From positions 1 through 64,000 of IMG/VR virus record IMGVR_UViG_3300028197_001952: a stretch of DNA of 64,000 nt. The stretch is one strand, 5' to 3'. The notes under the pieces were generated by a model. It was not told where the DNA came from, ran no database searches, and worked only from the letters and a program-made list of their open reading frames with translations. This DNA is from a virus. The position numbers and the translations under genes are program-made. Positions 42,301 to 49,788 of this stretch are shown here, one piece after another (position 1 is the stretch's first letter; every line of letters starts with the position of its first letter).

Positions 42301-44853
42301 TGTTGTTGGTGATGTCGATATTGCAGTTACATTTGTTTCTGTTATCGAAGTAATATCAAATGTGTTTTTATTTCTTCCTCCACTAATATCATCGTGTGTT
42401 ATTTGAGTACCACCGATAAACATTTGTACATTTCCTTTACTTGAACCGAAACCACCAGGTACATCTCCTGTTGATTTTGCTGGAAATGAAGTTGATTCAT
42501 TTGAAAGAACAAGTGAAACTGCATCAAAGTTTATAACAGGTGATATTGTTATCTCATCTGAAAATGGTAAATCAAATTGATCAGAACCAGTAAATGAATA
42601 TGTTGTTTCTGGAAATGATGAACCAGCGAATGATGAAGAATATGCTAAAGCTGATATTGTGTATGTATCAATACCTGTTCCATTATCAGTTACAGGTCCA
42701 ACTAATGGTGGAGCTCCACTTCCTGAGTTTACTTCAATTGGAGTTGATAATGAAAATAAGTTTTTACGTTGAGCTCTTATAGTTGCACTCTGTCCACCTG
42801 GTTTTGGTGAAAGAGTTGTTGGTTCATATATAAATTGATTTACATTTGATGTTACAATAAGTTGTGGTGCATTATCACCATCTTCTAATCTATATACGGT
42901 TTCAAATTCCGTCTGTTCTTCTAACGATGCAGTATAAACAATAGAACCTACTGTAATAGAATCATCACTACCACTAAAATCTGCAATTTTTATGATTGCA
43001 CCAGCTGGTGTTACATTTGTAAGAGTTCCAGGATAAGTACCGGTATATGATGATGGAATTATGTATGCACCATTTTCATCAAAGGCAGCTGATGCGTAAG
43101 TTACAGAACCTGTTAAGTTATTTCCACGAGTTTTAAATTGTATTTGTTGAAATGGTGGATTACCTATCGAACCACTTGTAAACCTAAATGCATTTCTATC
43201 AGATTCAAAAGTAAGTAGTTTATCACTTCCTGGGAAATCGTTACCACCTGTAAATGCTTTTGTTGTAGTTACATCAACAGGTATATAATTGTTATTTATA
43301 TCATAAAACTCAAATTTGAAATCAAATGTTTCTATTGCGAGTTTTCTTGGAATATCTTGTATTAGAGTAAATTCATCTGGTGAGAATGAAGTATCTTGTG
43401 CGTTCTTAAGAGATACATTAGAAATGTACCAATCACCACCATTTATATCAAATTTTAAAAAAGTATCTGCTGTAGTATCAGTTGCTAGTATATTTTGAGA
43501 TACGGTTTGTCTTGTATTGTATATATCAGAACCTTCTATTGTTAAAAAATTCTGTTCATAATTAGAACCACTAAAATATGCACGTATTGATGGAGTTCCC
43601 ACCGAACCACTTTTTAAAGTTCTGAAATTAAGAGTATATTCAACTCCACTTGATATTTCAAAACTACCACTTGTAGATAATGTTTGAATACCACCTTCAG
43701 ATTCATCATAATCTATTTTAACAGATGCATTTAATATATCCGAATTAATTGTAACAGGATGGTCATCAGATGAGGTTACCCAATAGTTACTTAAATTGGT
43801 TTCATCAAATCTACCATATGATAATTCAGTATCAGATGTTGTTGTTATATCTTTTAATAGTTCTGATGATTCTAGTTTGGATTCTTGTACAAATTGAAAA
43901 TCTCCAATTGTGTTTCTTGATTTTCTAAATACTTTTACTCTGGCAACATCACCAACAAATGTTTTTAGGTTATTGAAGTTTATTTTTGCAAAAGAACCTG
44001 TTAATGCAGAATCTGTTATTGTTTGTCCTTCTACGAATTCAAAGGTTGTTGTGTATGGATTTGGAAAGAAATCACTAACCGAACCATCACTTGAAGTAAA
44101 TGGAGTATCAACCATCACTTCCTTATTACTTAATACTTCAATTACATTTGAAGAGTAATTTAAAGAAGGAACTGAAATTGTATTATCATCTACCGAAGAT
44201 GTCCAATTAGTAATTCCATCCTCTATTTTTAATTTATAATTTACACCAGCTCTCCAATTAGATAAATCAGTTCCACTTGGTGGATTTTGTGATATACCTG
44301 ATAAACTACCTGTTTGTGTAATTTGGGGGATATTTTTTGTAAATATGGGTTTTACTAGTTCATCTACTTTTACTGTTGGTCTTCTGTAAAATCTAACAAT
44401 AGTTTCATTAGAAACGTTTTTATTTATCTGTATAGATTTTTCCCACTTTACATTATAAACACCTGCCCACTCATTTGGTATATTAACTATTTCACCAATA
44501 TCACTTAGATAGGTTTTTAATTCACCAAGAATGGTAATTTTACCAATACCAATAGATACATCATCATAAACATGTATTGCTATTAATTTAGAATTCCCTT
44601 CATAATATTCAGGAACTCCATCACCAGGCTCAAAATATATTGGATTACCATCCACATCAAGAATTTCTATCTTGATTTCAGTAGATTCCTTTAAGTGCTC
44701 AGAACCTTCAATTAAGAATCCATTCTTACCACCTGTTAAGGTTTCATTTAATTCTGTAATTCTAAAGTACTCTGAATTTGGTGACTCATCATCCTCAAAT
44801 ACTTGAAAATTTGATAAGTTCAGAAAAGGAGCGTATGATTTAATTATTGCCAT
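36376..44853 (-). CDS. Giant modular tail fibre / adhesin
   Basis: The product has about 2825 residues from the ATG at 44853; a TTG at 44871 is the only longer start. The N-terminal baseplate-attachment-like region starts MAIIKSYAPFLNLSNFQ. A very long Ser/Thr/Gly-rich shaft follows with Ig/cadherin-like units. Tandem copies of about 225 residues contain GSGTTISVFEGATALDYD and SIVLTANGQNLT. A short collagen-like stretch (GDDGDPGDDGDPGDNG) precedes the tip. The C-terminus carries a GDLVKFD and CNQGGNVSRGDLLCSS region like autocleaving chaperone tips and ends EGVYGFLYCG. It probably binds the host surface. A promoter box and a divergent regulator gene lie upstream, a GT-B gene downstream. Confidence 0.88.
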   Translation of the reverse strand: MAIIKSYAPFLNLSNFQVFEDDESPNSEYFRITELNETLTGGKNGFLIEGSEHLKESTEIKIEILDVDGNPIYFEPGDGVPEYYEGNSKLIAIHVYDDVSIGIGKITILGELKTYLSDIGEIVNIPNEWAGVYNVKWEKSIQINKNVSNETIVRFYRRPTVKVDELVKPIFTKNIPQITQTGSLSGISQNPPSGTDLSNWRAGVNYKLKIEDGITNWTSSVDDNTISVPSLNYSSNVIEVLSNKEVMVDTPFTSSDGSVSDFFPNPYTTTFEFVEGQTITDSALTGSFAKINFNNLKTFVGDVARVKVFRKSRNTIGDFQFVQESKLESSELLKDITTTSDTELSYGRFDETNLSNYWVTSSDDHPVTINSDILNASVKIDYDESEGGIQTLSTSGSFEISSGVEYTLNFRTLKSGSVGTPSIRAYFSGSNYEQNFLTIEGSDIYNTRQTVSQNILATDTTADTFLKFDINGGDWYISNVSLKNAQDTSFSPDEFTLIQDIPRKLAIETFDFKFEFYDINNNYIPVDVTTTKAFTGGNDFPGSDKLLTFESDRNAFRFTSGSIGNPPFQQIQFKTRGNNLTGSVTYASAAFDENGAYIIPSSYTGTYPGTLTNVTPAGAIIKIADFSGSDDSITVGSIVYTASLEEQTEFETVYRLEDGDNAPQLIVTSNVNQFIYEPTTLSPKPGGQSATIRAQRKNLFSLSTPIEVNSGSGAPPLVGPVTDNGTGIDTYTISALAYSSSFAGSSFPETTYSFTGSDQFDLPFSDEITISPVINFDAVSLVLSNESTSFPAKSTGDVPGGFGSSKGNVQMFIGGTQITHDDISGGRNKNTFDITSITETNVTAISTSPTTSEYGISAFPNQHDSGSLSLNIEYLAGDNATSQSFQKIVSYTKSKKAVPNVEVSVNLQSQGINANSVGSGSESPKTIEVKATEGGTNRFTSISTPTFSGGLSGTVSSNTITFSDTADDMLSDTETITIPVNFTDGEGTSGTKNIVASISRIREAKPITTIIANPQTQNVSSEYDFLTFTTPSNVSVSVNQGSTDFTHTTGTVTANKFKITGVTNGTNNNNGTITPNTPTSGTAVSGVITLSLTNSEGTEFTGKTINFLVGVASEGSPSKKVGLSFSDNSIMYDANGTNPSPSSVTISASSTNFRNAHFKFTGGGSHFTDETSFSDGTTANSKTTTFTPPANFISTPLSFRVGVSEALDNTTEIASDTESIIFVKPGEDVKPTFFIRPLRGTQIKNAGRSNKPSLGSHIPTATLELQVQGIDGTGSFDVSGSSQGDAQIYSGSTLLTTSLLGTSDGGNGVTYNPVLNSSAINGQATYHLRKDDGTLLDTIALVDVTDGLGGGSFVASNGKVTRRLVGSSSYDPASLTATAIFFDTTGSEYRLSTTITPSFNDPLDNLTIASPAAGQSGNGHIVMTAADGDSTNIPFGNAYASKDINVTAVFTDPGTQQKNTINETWYIISDGEDGVSAKTVSLQSSGQVFIKGKDGNITPSSITITAAKDNISGSLSFHATNGITLGGSGATRTIASSEMSDTVQTVISVSGSENGTTFQDDVSIVRVDTGTDGLTVLNTNQSHMFPADASGSVTDFSNSGADLSIFEGAQLLSYVPSGTGDGEWDLLTTVVTPTGKVTVGTITDGGQHAVVADHTAMALDTDAVNISYPYAGKKLNGELFSGSFQQSITKGRAGQDAIQITNSNSSHTYPATATGAISSFTGGGTLIEVYEGGNILTFTTGTPTNGEFSITIEDVGGLTEGTISGNGTTLATISAPSAMSVDSVVLTYTISGKRLGGEAFTRTTTQSFSKAREGVVGTNAKTITLTSASPIFRKNRAGVLSPTSIVITANGQNLTKKGSFTTSPSVTLTNKTENTSGGSATVTSANFVDGMTVTYTAHSDDSSIADTVTLNQLDEGSGNVTAILANEAHVLPANAAGVVSSYAGSGTTISVFEGATALDYDEAGTTAGHWDVSVTQSPSSTLTIGTITQDTDFAVVGDHSAMSNSVANVVLTYTISGKTLNGTSFSFTKTQAISKAKEGVEGVAGDNAKTVVLSGTSNIFTKAQDGTLTPSSIVLTANGQNLTANGAFTETAGTLTDETVSSSGGSATVTSANFVDGMVVTYTAASVDGSVADSFTLKQLDVGSGNVAAIVSNEAHVLPASDAGVVSDYGGSGTTISVFEGATALDYDASGTTAGHFTVSAAQSPSTTITIGGITDSSNNALVANHSAMVDGTDSVTITYTISGKTLNGTSFSFTKTQTLSKSKAGEEGGGIQFAYLLNNSASAPNTPTAIGTDSWAATPGTTSATQKYVWVSQRTSVNGTFGNFSTPALFANFAEDGAKGDDGDPGDDGDPGDNGLRTATGRVNYTLSSATSPGIVSATSMTFPNTFTGLTSNWSTATPLYEAGNSNVYWYADYTATETSAGSGVASVSFGSATQAIGFSGLVTFSGSTLSDGASGSFNTTAINGSAITTGTISSANVDDKGVALGRIDLSNGTIEFGGQTPVFKVASTGNITSTGGTIGGWTLSASALSTSNLDGGSDGANTTTGMTINNGGFISAPDFNISSSGVASFGTTAKVGGSPFSDVFSPDATDGLRIKSSIKFYDGTRSSAFSTIFEIDGNGAKFKESTRFGSDSIATTRTAVASNATDIGLIQQFTGGHQYLKLNSVSISVGDLVKFDSNNQIIKTTSLKDTDVLGILWKTTESGSIDEYKDSFGNTLPENERDTKTIWKVASIGDSYSKDLEGFKVCNQGGNVSRGDLLCSSDTEGYLMKQPSEFVITSFDGDNNPQYEERQSQCSYTVAKAMEDVTFDSEGKSEGVYGFLYCG
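37788..37850 (-). repeat. Collagen-like Gly-x-y run in the fibre
   Basis: This stretch encodes about six Gly-x-y triplets, GAKGDDGDPGDDGDPGDNG, with tandem GATCC-type codon repeats visible in the DNA. Such runs form triple helices in trimeric phage fibres and often sit before the tip domain, as here. Confidence 0.8.
38044..39412 (-). repeat. Two tandem ~680-bp units in the fibre shaft
   Basis: A 58-base segment at about 38081-38138 is repeated almost exactly at about 38763-38820, giving a unit of roughly 682 bases. The encoded units share TVTSANFVDGM, GSGTTISVFEGATALDYD, SAM and YTISGKTLNGTSFSFTKTQ. More diverged copies continue to about 40400. Such copies recombine easily and change fibre length. 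Confidence 0.8.
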
Positions 44854-44871
44854 AGAAATATATCTTTCCAA

Positions 44872-44881
44872 TATAAATATT
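44872..44881 (-). promoter_or_regulatory. TATATTTATA-type box before the fibre gene
   Basis: The coding strand reads AATATTTATA, a one-base variant. It lies 18 bases before the ATG at 44853. A GGAAAG near the start could act as a weak ribosome site. The -33 region would fall close to the tandem palindromes at 44907-44924. Confidence 0.5.
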
Positions 44882-44906
44882 TAGAAAAAATATTTACTCA
44901 TATATA

Positions 44907-44924
44907 TCTATAGAAATCTATAGA
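44907..44924. promoter_or_regulatory. Tandem 8-bp palindromes TCTATAGA, candidate operator
   Basis: Two perfect TCTATAGA palindromes are separated by AA, so their centres are 10 bp, one helical turn, apart. They end two bases before the ATG of the ribbon-helix-helix gene. Tandem 8-bp palindromes are the binding pattern of MetJ/Arc-type repressors, so this is probably its operator. It also lies 26 bases upstream of the divergent fibre promoter box. Confidence 0.65.
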
Positions 44925-44926
44925 TA

Positions 44927-45088
44927 ATGGGAAAATATACTACAATACAAATAAAGAAAGAGCTGTACTCTGAACTGAAAACTTATTGTTCTGAGAATGG
45001 TTATACTAAAAGTGGGCTAATTGAACAATTAATAAGACAAAAAATTGGCCAACCTAAGTTGACCAATATATTAAGAGTATCTAATTAA
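44927..45088 (+). CDS. Ribbon-helix-helix (Arc/CopG-type) DNA-binding protein
   Basis: I found this 53-residue frame by reading the plus strand in the gap between two minus-strand genes. It begins MGKYTTIQIKKELYSELK and continues with a second helix containing YTKSGLIEQLIRQKIG. A short beta strand (YTTIQIK) followed by two helices is the classic RHH fold, which works as a dimer. It is the only plus-strand gene recognised in the window. Its stop is 12 bases before the stop of the Mre11-Rad50 gene (convergent), and its ATG is preceded by two TCTATAGA palindromes that may be its own operator. The role is probably repressor. Confidence 0.8.
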   Translation: MGKYTTIQIKKELYSELKTYCSENGYTKSGLIEQLIRQKIGQPKLTNILRVSN

Positions 45089-45100
45089 TTACGTATATAT

Positions 45101-48100
45101 CTAATATTTTACGTTAGAGAATCCTTTTTCTTTTTTGATTGTCATCAAGTCATCTACTACATCTCTCATAGAATCTATGTGTGAGATAATCATTACGAAA
45201 TCAAATTGAGTTTTAAGGTATGTGAACAACATAAATAAAGATTGTAAGTTCTCACTATCTAAAGTACCAAATCCTTCATCTATAACGAGGAAATTAGGTC
45301 TAGGAAGGTTACATACATTTATAAGTGCAACTCGAATTGCCAATCCACTAATGAATCTTTCCATTCCACTACACATTTCTAAACTCCATCTCTGATCTGA
45401 GTATACCAAATAGGCATTAATATTCTTACCATCAATTTCTAATTGCATTCCGAAATCAACTATTTGACCTAGTATATTGTTTACTTCACCTTCAATCATT
45501 GGAAGTGCTTTTTCAATAAGTTCATACGAAACTCCATCTCTACCAAGAGCATTTAAATAATAATCAAATAATTTAGATTGAGATTCTAATTCTTTAACCT
45601 CAGTTACTCTATCTTCAATTGTTTCTTTTTGGTTTTGTAATGCTGATATTTTACCATTTAATGAAAGAATTTCTGAATTAGAGTTTTTAATCTGTTGTTT
45701 GATTTTTTCCCAATCATGTCTAACATCTACAATCTCATCTCTGTATTCTCTATTCTTGTTAATTTGAGTTTCGTTCTTATAATATTCTTCAATAAGTTGC
45801 TCTTGTTGAGTCAATTGAGTAGAATTACGTAATTCTTCGGTTTCAATTGTTGATAACTTGTTAATAAGTCCTGATATTTCTCTATCAATTTTATCTTCTT
45901 TAGATTTTGCTTCTTGAAAATTAGCCCATTCTTTTTCATATGGAACTAAAGAATCAATTGATAATGTTACTTCAAGGTGTTGTTGGTTAAATTCATGTAA
46001 CTGAGATTCACCCTCTTTTATGTTAGAATCCACCTTTGCCTTCTGTTCTCTAATTGTTTGAGAGTTATCCATACAAACATCACATTCTTCATCATATTTG
46101 TGTGAATCTAAATGCTCTTTCCTTTCATACAAAGAATCTAATTTAATCTTAGTTTTTTCAACATCTGATTTTAAAGTCCTTTGTTTAACTCTAGATTCCT
46201 TTAATTTAGTAATTCCTTCTTCCAAATCATCCTCATCAAATTTATCTAAAATTTCATCAAGAGTAATTTGCAACTCTTCTCTATGTGTGATTCTATCTTG
46301 AATAGAGTTTTTGGATACTTTTAAATCGTTCTGTTTACTTGAAAGTAGTTTTTTTCTTTTTTCTAATTCTTCAATAGAAACACCACTATCTGCATTTAAC
46401 TTGACAATTTTTTCATTTAATTTAATTATTTCTTTGTTAAGTTTTTCCTCTTCTACTTTTGCAGAATCTTGTTGAATATCTAAGAGTTTATATTCTGATT
46501 TCTTTTCTTTTAATTCAATTGCAATATCTGCTAATTTCTGAGTGAAATCATCTTGCTTGAATTTTCTAATTAATGAAGCATTATCTCTATTTTCATCACC
46601 TGCTTGTTGATATAGTTTATCAAAAATATCTACACCAATAAATTGTGATAGAACTTCTTTTCGTTCACTTTGAGATTTATCAATAAATAATGCATTGTTT
46701 CCTTGTAAAGAAAGTGTAGTTAAAACAAAATCTTCAAACTTACCTAAATACCTTTCTATCTCTTTATTTGTATCTTTTCGTTGCTCTCCGTTTAGTGATT
46801 GAATAACCCCACCATCTTCTTTCCAAAAGTTTACATCCACTTTAACAGATGTACCTCTTCTAACATATTTTGCAACTCTTTCAATATAATAATCAACACC
46901 ATCTATCTCAAAGTTAAACTTACAATAAAACTTATCCTTTCGGTTGTTTAAGATGTTCTTAGAAACGTTTGTACGTGAAGTCTTATCATATATACAAAAT
47001 GATAATGCATCGAACAGAGAGGATTTACCAGAGGCATTAGGAGCGAAAATACCAACGATACCTTGGGCTCTATCAAATCTAATTAAATTATCTTCTCCAT
47101 ATGAAAACATATTAGAAAACTGAAAATCCTTTGGTGTCCATAGAATATTCTCCGCTATCTTAGAATCATCTATTAAACCGTTCATTTGTTTGTTTATATC
47201 TGTTATCTGATTTAATTCATCATCACCTAACAAATATCTTCTTTCTAAATAATCTCGTATTAATTGGTTCTGAAATGTTTCTTCTTTAACATTACCAACT
47301 ATGTTTTTATTTAGTTTACTATTCTGTTTAAGTTGACCCATTGTATCAGTTCGTGTAACTGTTACTTCTGCAACTTTAAATATTTTCTTTAATTCTGTAA
47401 TACGAAGTTTCATTTCTGCTCCTCCTGTATTTGTAAATCTCAATCTTAATCTTGGATTCTTTGGAAGTTTAGTACCAACCTCATCATACACCCATTGTGG
47501 TATTTTTCCATCAACTACATCAACGGTAAGGAATCCATAATCATTGTGTATATGGTGTTCGGTAAATGTTCTTGTGGGAATATCCCAAAGTAGATAACCA
47601 TGATTCTCCAACATCTCCCCATGATTCTGCTGAACCATAGAACCTGCATATGCGATGTGTTCATATCCCTTACCAAAAGTTTGTCTTTTGTGAATATCAC
47701 CCAACATAGCCATATCGAATCCATCAAACATATCTACTTGGAATGAGTTAGAAGAAACTACATATCCTATATCAGTTTGTGCTTTATTTACTGGTCCATG
47801 AAAAAGACAGATTGTATTTTCTTCTTTAATATCCTTACCCTTTGGCCAATTCTCCTTATCATCCAATATGGAATAGACAACAAAATTAAGATTGTAAATA
47901 GGATATACACCAGTATCACGAAGATAGTGGATACGAGGGTTGTTAAGATTTTGGACAATTGGTGTGAGTACATCAAGTCTGTGTGAATTATTTAAGTTAC
48001 AATCGTGGTTACCTGTAATTAATACAGTTTCTCTTAACTTCGCACACTCGGTGAGAAACCAAGATATTTCGTGTATAAGTTCAGGTGACATCTCAGTTTT

Positions 48101-48259
48101 AGCATGAGCAATATCACCAGCAATATAAATGAGGGAATCCTCAATTTTATCTTCTTTAACTTTTTTTAGGAATTTTTTGAATACCAATCTGTATTCTTTG
48201 TGCCTTTGTAGATTTCTAATGTGTAAATCCGCAAGGTGGTAAACCTTATTTATTATCAT
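45101..48259 (-). CDS. 47-46: Fused Mre11-Rad50 recombination nuclease (T4 gp47+gp46 type)
   Basis: The product has 1052 residues. Residues 1-350 are a Mre11/SbcD-type phosphoesterase: D11-L-H13, GD at 48-49, GNHD at 84-87 (N85-H86-D87), H154, GDIH at 187-190, and H213. From about 380 it is a Rad50/SbcC-type ATPase: Walker A GIFAPNASGKSS at 403-414, a Zn-hook-like C726xxC729 in long coiled coils, signature CSGMERF at 963-969, Walker B FLVIDEGFGTLD at 990-1001 and H1027. In T4 the two parts are separate proteins (gp47, gp46) that degrade DNA ends for recombination-dependent replication. The primase gene stop overlaps its ATG (four bases). Confidence 0.95.
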   Translation of the reverse strand: MIINKVYHLADLHIRNLQRHKEYRLVFKKFLKKVKEDKIEDSLIYIAGDIAHAKTEMSPELIHEISWFLTECAKLRETVLITGNHDCNLNNSHRLDVLTPIVQNLNNPRIHYLRDTGVYPIYNLNFVVYSILDDKENWPKGKDIKEENTICLFHGPVNKAQTDIGYVVSSNSFQVDMFDGFDMAMLGDIHKRQTFGKGYEHIAYAGSMVQQNHGEMLENHGYLLWDIPTRTFTEHHIHNDYGFLTVDVVDGKIPQWVYDEVGTKLPKNPRLRLRFTNTGGAEMKLRITELKKIFKVAEVTVTRTDTMGQLKQNSKLNKNIVGNVKEETFQNQLIRDYLERRYLLGDDELNQITDINKQMNGLIDDSKIAENILWTPKDFQFSNMFSYGEDNLIRFDRAQGIVGIFAPNASGKSSLFDALSFCIYDKTSRTNVSKNILNNRKDKFYCKFNFEIDGVDYYIERVAKYVRRGTSVKVDVNFWKEDGGVIQSLNGEQRKDTNKEIERYLGKFEDFVLTTLSLQGNNALFIDKSQSERKEVLSQFIGVDIFDKLYQQAGDENRDNASLIRKFKQDDFTQKLADIAIELKEKKSEYKLLDIQQDSAKVEEEKLNKEIIKLNEKIVKLNADSGVSIEELEKRKKLLSSKQNDLKVSKNSIQDRITHREELQITLDEILDKFDEDDLEEGITKLKESRVKQRTLKSDVEKTKIKLDSLYERKEHLDSHKYDEECDVCMDNSQTIREQKAKVDSNIKEGESQLHEFNQQHLEVTLSIDSLVPYEKEWANFQEAKSKEDKIDREISGLINKLSTIETEELRNSTQLTQQEQLIEEYYKNETQINKNREYRDEIVDVRHDWEKIKQQIKNSNSEILSLNGKISALQNQKETIEDRVTEVKELESQSKLFDYYLNALGRDGVSYELIEKALPMIEGEVNNILGQIVDFGMQLEIDGKNINAYLVYSDQRWSLEMCSGMERFISGLAIRVALINVCNLPRPNFLVIDEGFGTLDSENLQSLFMLFTYLKTQFDFVMIISHIDSMRDVVDDLMTIKKEKGFSNVKY

Positions 48260-49197
48260 AAACCTTTTAATTTTTGTGATATTATATCACTAAATCCTGT
48301 TTGTTTGGATTCTTTTAATTTATTATTAACTTCTGAGAATCCCATATCAGATGCATCTTTACCGATTGGGATAATGTTTTTTGTATTAATACCTTGATTT
48401 GCAAATTGCATTGTATAGTGCAATGCTTGTCCTTGAGCATCTTCATCTAAAAATATATTTATAGATTTTACTCCTTTTTTATATATTTTTTCGTTTAGTT
48501 TTTTTGGTATGAATTTACCAAGTATAGGAATTGCATTTCGTTTAACTGCCATAGCATCAAATACTCCTTCTACTAAAGTTATAGGTTCATCCCAATTAAT
48601 TTGATTTTCAAACATTATAACATTTTTAGAAACAGGTGGATTTTTGTATTTAAACGATTCATCAGGAAATACTGAACGTGCGATGAAGTAATTAATTCTG
48701 TTATCAGAATCATAAGATGGAATGATAATACGACCAGCGTAGTGTCCTCCATCACAATAACCAATGTTATATCTTCTAATATCTTGAGTGGTAAGGTTAC
48801 GTTGTTTTGCATATTCAACTACCTTCTTGAACGTGGGATTAAACCCATTTGGTACTTTTAACAATGATTTAAATTCACTTGGTAAACGTAGTTCTACCTT
48901 TTCATCTTCGGTTTCTTTAGAATAAATTACATAATCATCTCCATAAATTTCATATATTTTTTTTAACTTATGTGTATTTACATTCAGTCGTTTTAATAAT
49001 CTTTGTATTCGTTTTCCTTTTGCATCACATACCCAACAATGCCATTGTTGTGTCTTTAAGTTAATTTGTAACTTTTTCTTATGATGATGACAAAAAGGAC
49101 AATAGTGGGCTTGTTCATCATTTTTCATAGATGTACCAATCCCCAAAGTATCATTTAATATATTAATAACCTCTTGTCTTTCGTGATGGGAAAGCAT
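48256..49197 (-). CDS. 61: DNA primase with N-terminal zinc ribbon and TOPRIM domain (gp61-like)
   Basis: The product has 313 residues. The zinc ribbon uses C33xxC36 and C54xxC57 (YCPFCHHHKKKLQ, WHCWVCDAKG). The TOPRIM half has ITLVEGVFDAMAV (Glu of the catalytic site) and INIFLDEDAQG (the DxD-like acidic pair). It makes short RNA primers for lagging-strand synthesis, normally with a gp41-type helicase not seen here. It is followed by the Mre11-Rad50 gene with an ATGA overlap, so the two are coupled. Upstream gap sequences differ from the TATATTTATA class and may be early promoters. Confidence 0.9.
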   Translation of the reverse strand: MLSHHERQEVINILNDTLGIGTSMKNDEQAHYCPFCHHHKKKLQINLKTQQWHCWVCDAKGKRIQRLLKRLNVNTHKLKKIYEIYGDDYVIYSKETEDEKVELRLPSEFKSLLKVPNGFNPTFKKVVEYAKQRNLTTQDIRRYNIGYCDGGHYAGRIIIPSYDSDNRINYFIARSVFPDESFKYKNPPVSKNVIMFENQINWDEPITLVEGVFDAMAVKRNAIPILGKFIPKKLNEKIYKKGVKSINIFLDEDAQGQALHYTMQFANQGINTKNIIPIGKDASDMGFSEVNNKLKESKQTGFSDIISQKLKGL

Positions 49198-49215
49198 ATT
49201 TTATCTTTTAATAGT

Positions 49216-49232
49216 GTAAATATACGAAATTA
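49216..49232 (-). promoter_or_regulatory. TAATTTCGTATATTTAC element before the primase gene
   Basis: The coding strand reads TAATTTCGTATATTTAC, about 18 bases before the ATG at 49197. A near copy, TAATTTCGTATATTAC, lies at 49311-49326, overlapping the end of the upstream gene. TATATTTAC resembles the Bacteroidota TAnnTTTG element. These could be early promoters for the DNA-metabolism genes. Confidence 0.45.
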
Positions 49233-49273
49233 AATCCACATATCCTAATTTTATTAATAATTTTTCGTCAATG

Positions 49274-49283
49274 GTCTTAAGAC
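49274..49283. promoter_or_regulatory. 10-bp palindrome GTCTTAAGAC in the primase leader gap
   Basis: GTCTTAAGAC is a perfect palindrome lying between the two TAATTTCGTATATT copies in the 126-base gap, which otherwise shows no gene. It could be an operator. Nothing else supports it. Confidence 0.3.
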
Positions 49284-49323
49284 ATGTTAAAATGTTTTTA
49301 CCCATATGATGTAATATACGAAA

Positions 49324-49788
49324 TTATTCTGATATATCCAAGTCTTTTCTGAAAAACTTTCCTAAAAGGTTATCGTTTAATGATAACTCATCAGCTAATA
49401 CGTTACTTGAAAACTGTTCTTGTAGTTCATAGTAAGTTAATGATTTCTTATTTGAACAAAATTTAAGTATTTTTAATTCAAGTCTATCATTAGAAGGTGG
49501 ATTTGCTCTTCCATCTTTATCAAACCAACCACTAACGATTTTGTTTGAAGAACGATAATCTACCCAATTGGATTCTTTGGTAACCATTTCATATCGTTTC
49601 ATTCTCTTATCTGTTAATTTAGCAATCTCTTTTTTACCAAACTTTCTCTTACGAGTAGATTGTACTTGTTTTTTACCGATGTAATATTCACCAGTTAATC
49701 CATTTGTTATTTTGTATATAAACCCATGTGTGCCTTCTGGCATATCATGTAGTTCGTTTATTACTTTACCTTGGTAGGTCCATGTCAT
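49324..49788 (-). CDS. GIY-YIG-like endonuclease-type protein
   Basis: From the ATG at 49788 the product has 154 residues and begins MTWTYQGKVINEL. The upstream ATG at 49809 gives a longer overlap with the sulfotransferase gene. GFIYKITNGLTGEYYIGKKQ (about 22-41) matches a GIY-YIG nuclease opening (GxxYxxT...YIG), with a basic stretch (KRKFGKKEIAKL) and a C-terminal helical region (YYELQEQFSSNVL, LLGKFFRKDL). Proteins like this in T4-like phages are annotated as Seg-type or putative endonucleases. I see no neighbouring inactivated gene that would mark a homing event. Confidence 0.7.
   Translation of the reverse strand: MTWTYQGKVINELHDMPEGTHGFIYKITNGLTGEYYIGKKQVQSTRKRKFGKKEIAKLTDKRMKRYEMVTKESNWVDYRSSNKIVSGWFDKDGRANPPSNDRLELKILKFCSNKKSLTYYELQEQFSSNVLADELSLNDNLLGKFFRKDLDISE

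Noticed and set aside
44853-44871. TTG start at 44871 for the fibre gene.
   Set aside because: It lies within the promoter-box region, while an ATG six codons later (44853) starts MAIIKSYAPF behind a GGAAAG; the longer start is unlikely.
45089-45100. Bidirectional terminator between the regulator gene and the Mre11-Rad50 gene.
   Set aside because: Only 12 bases separate the stops, and the ACGTA/TACGT inverted pair has a loop of about 14 bases and no T-run on either strand.
47515-47986. Extra small frames inside the Mre11-Rad50 gene.
   Set aside because: They run in other frames or on the other strand across conserved catalytic blocks.
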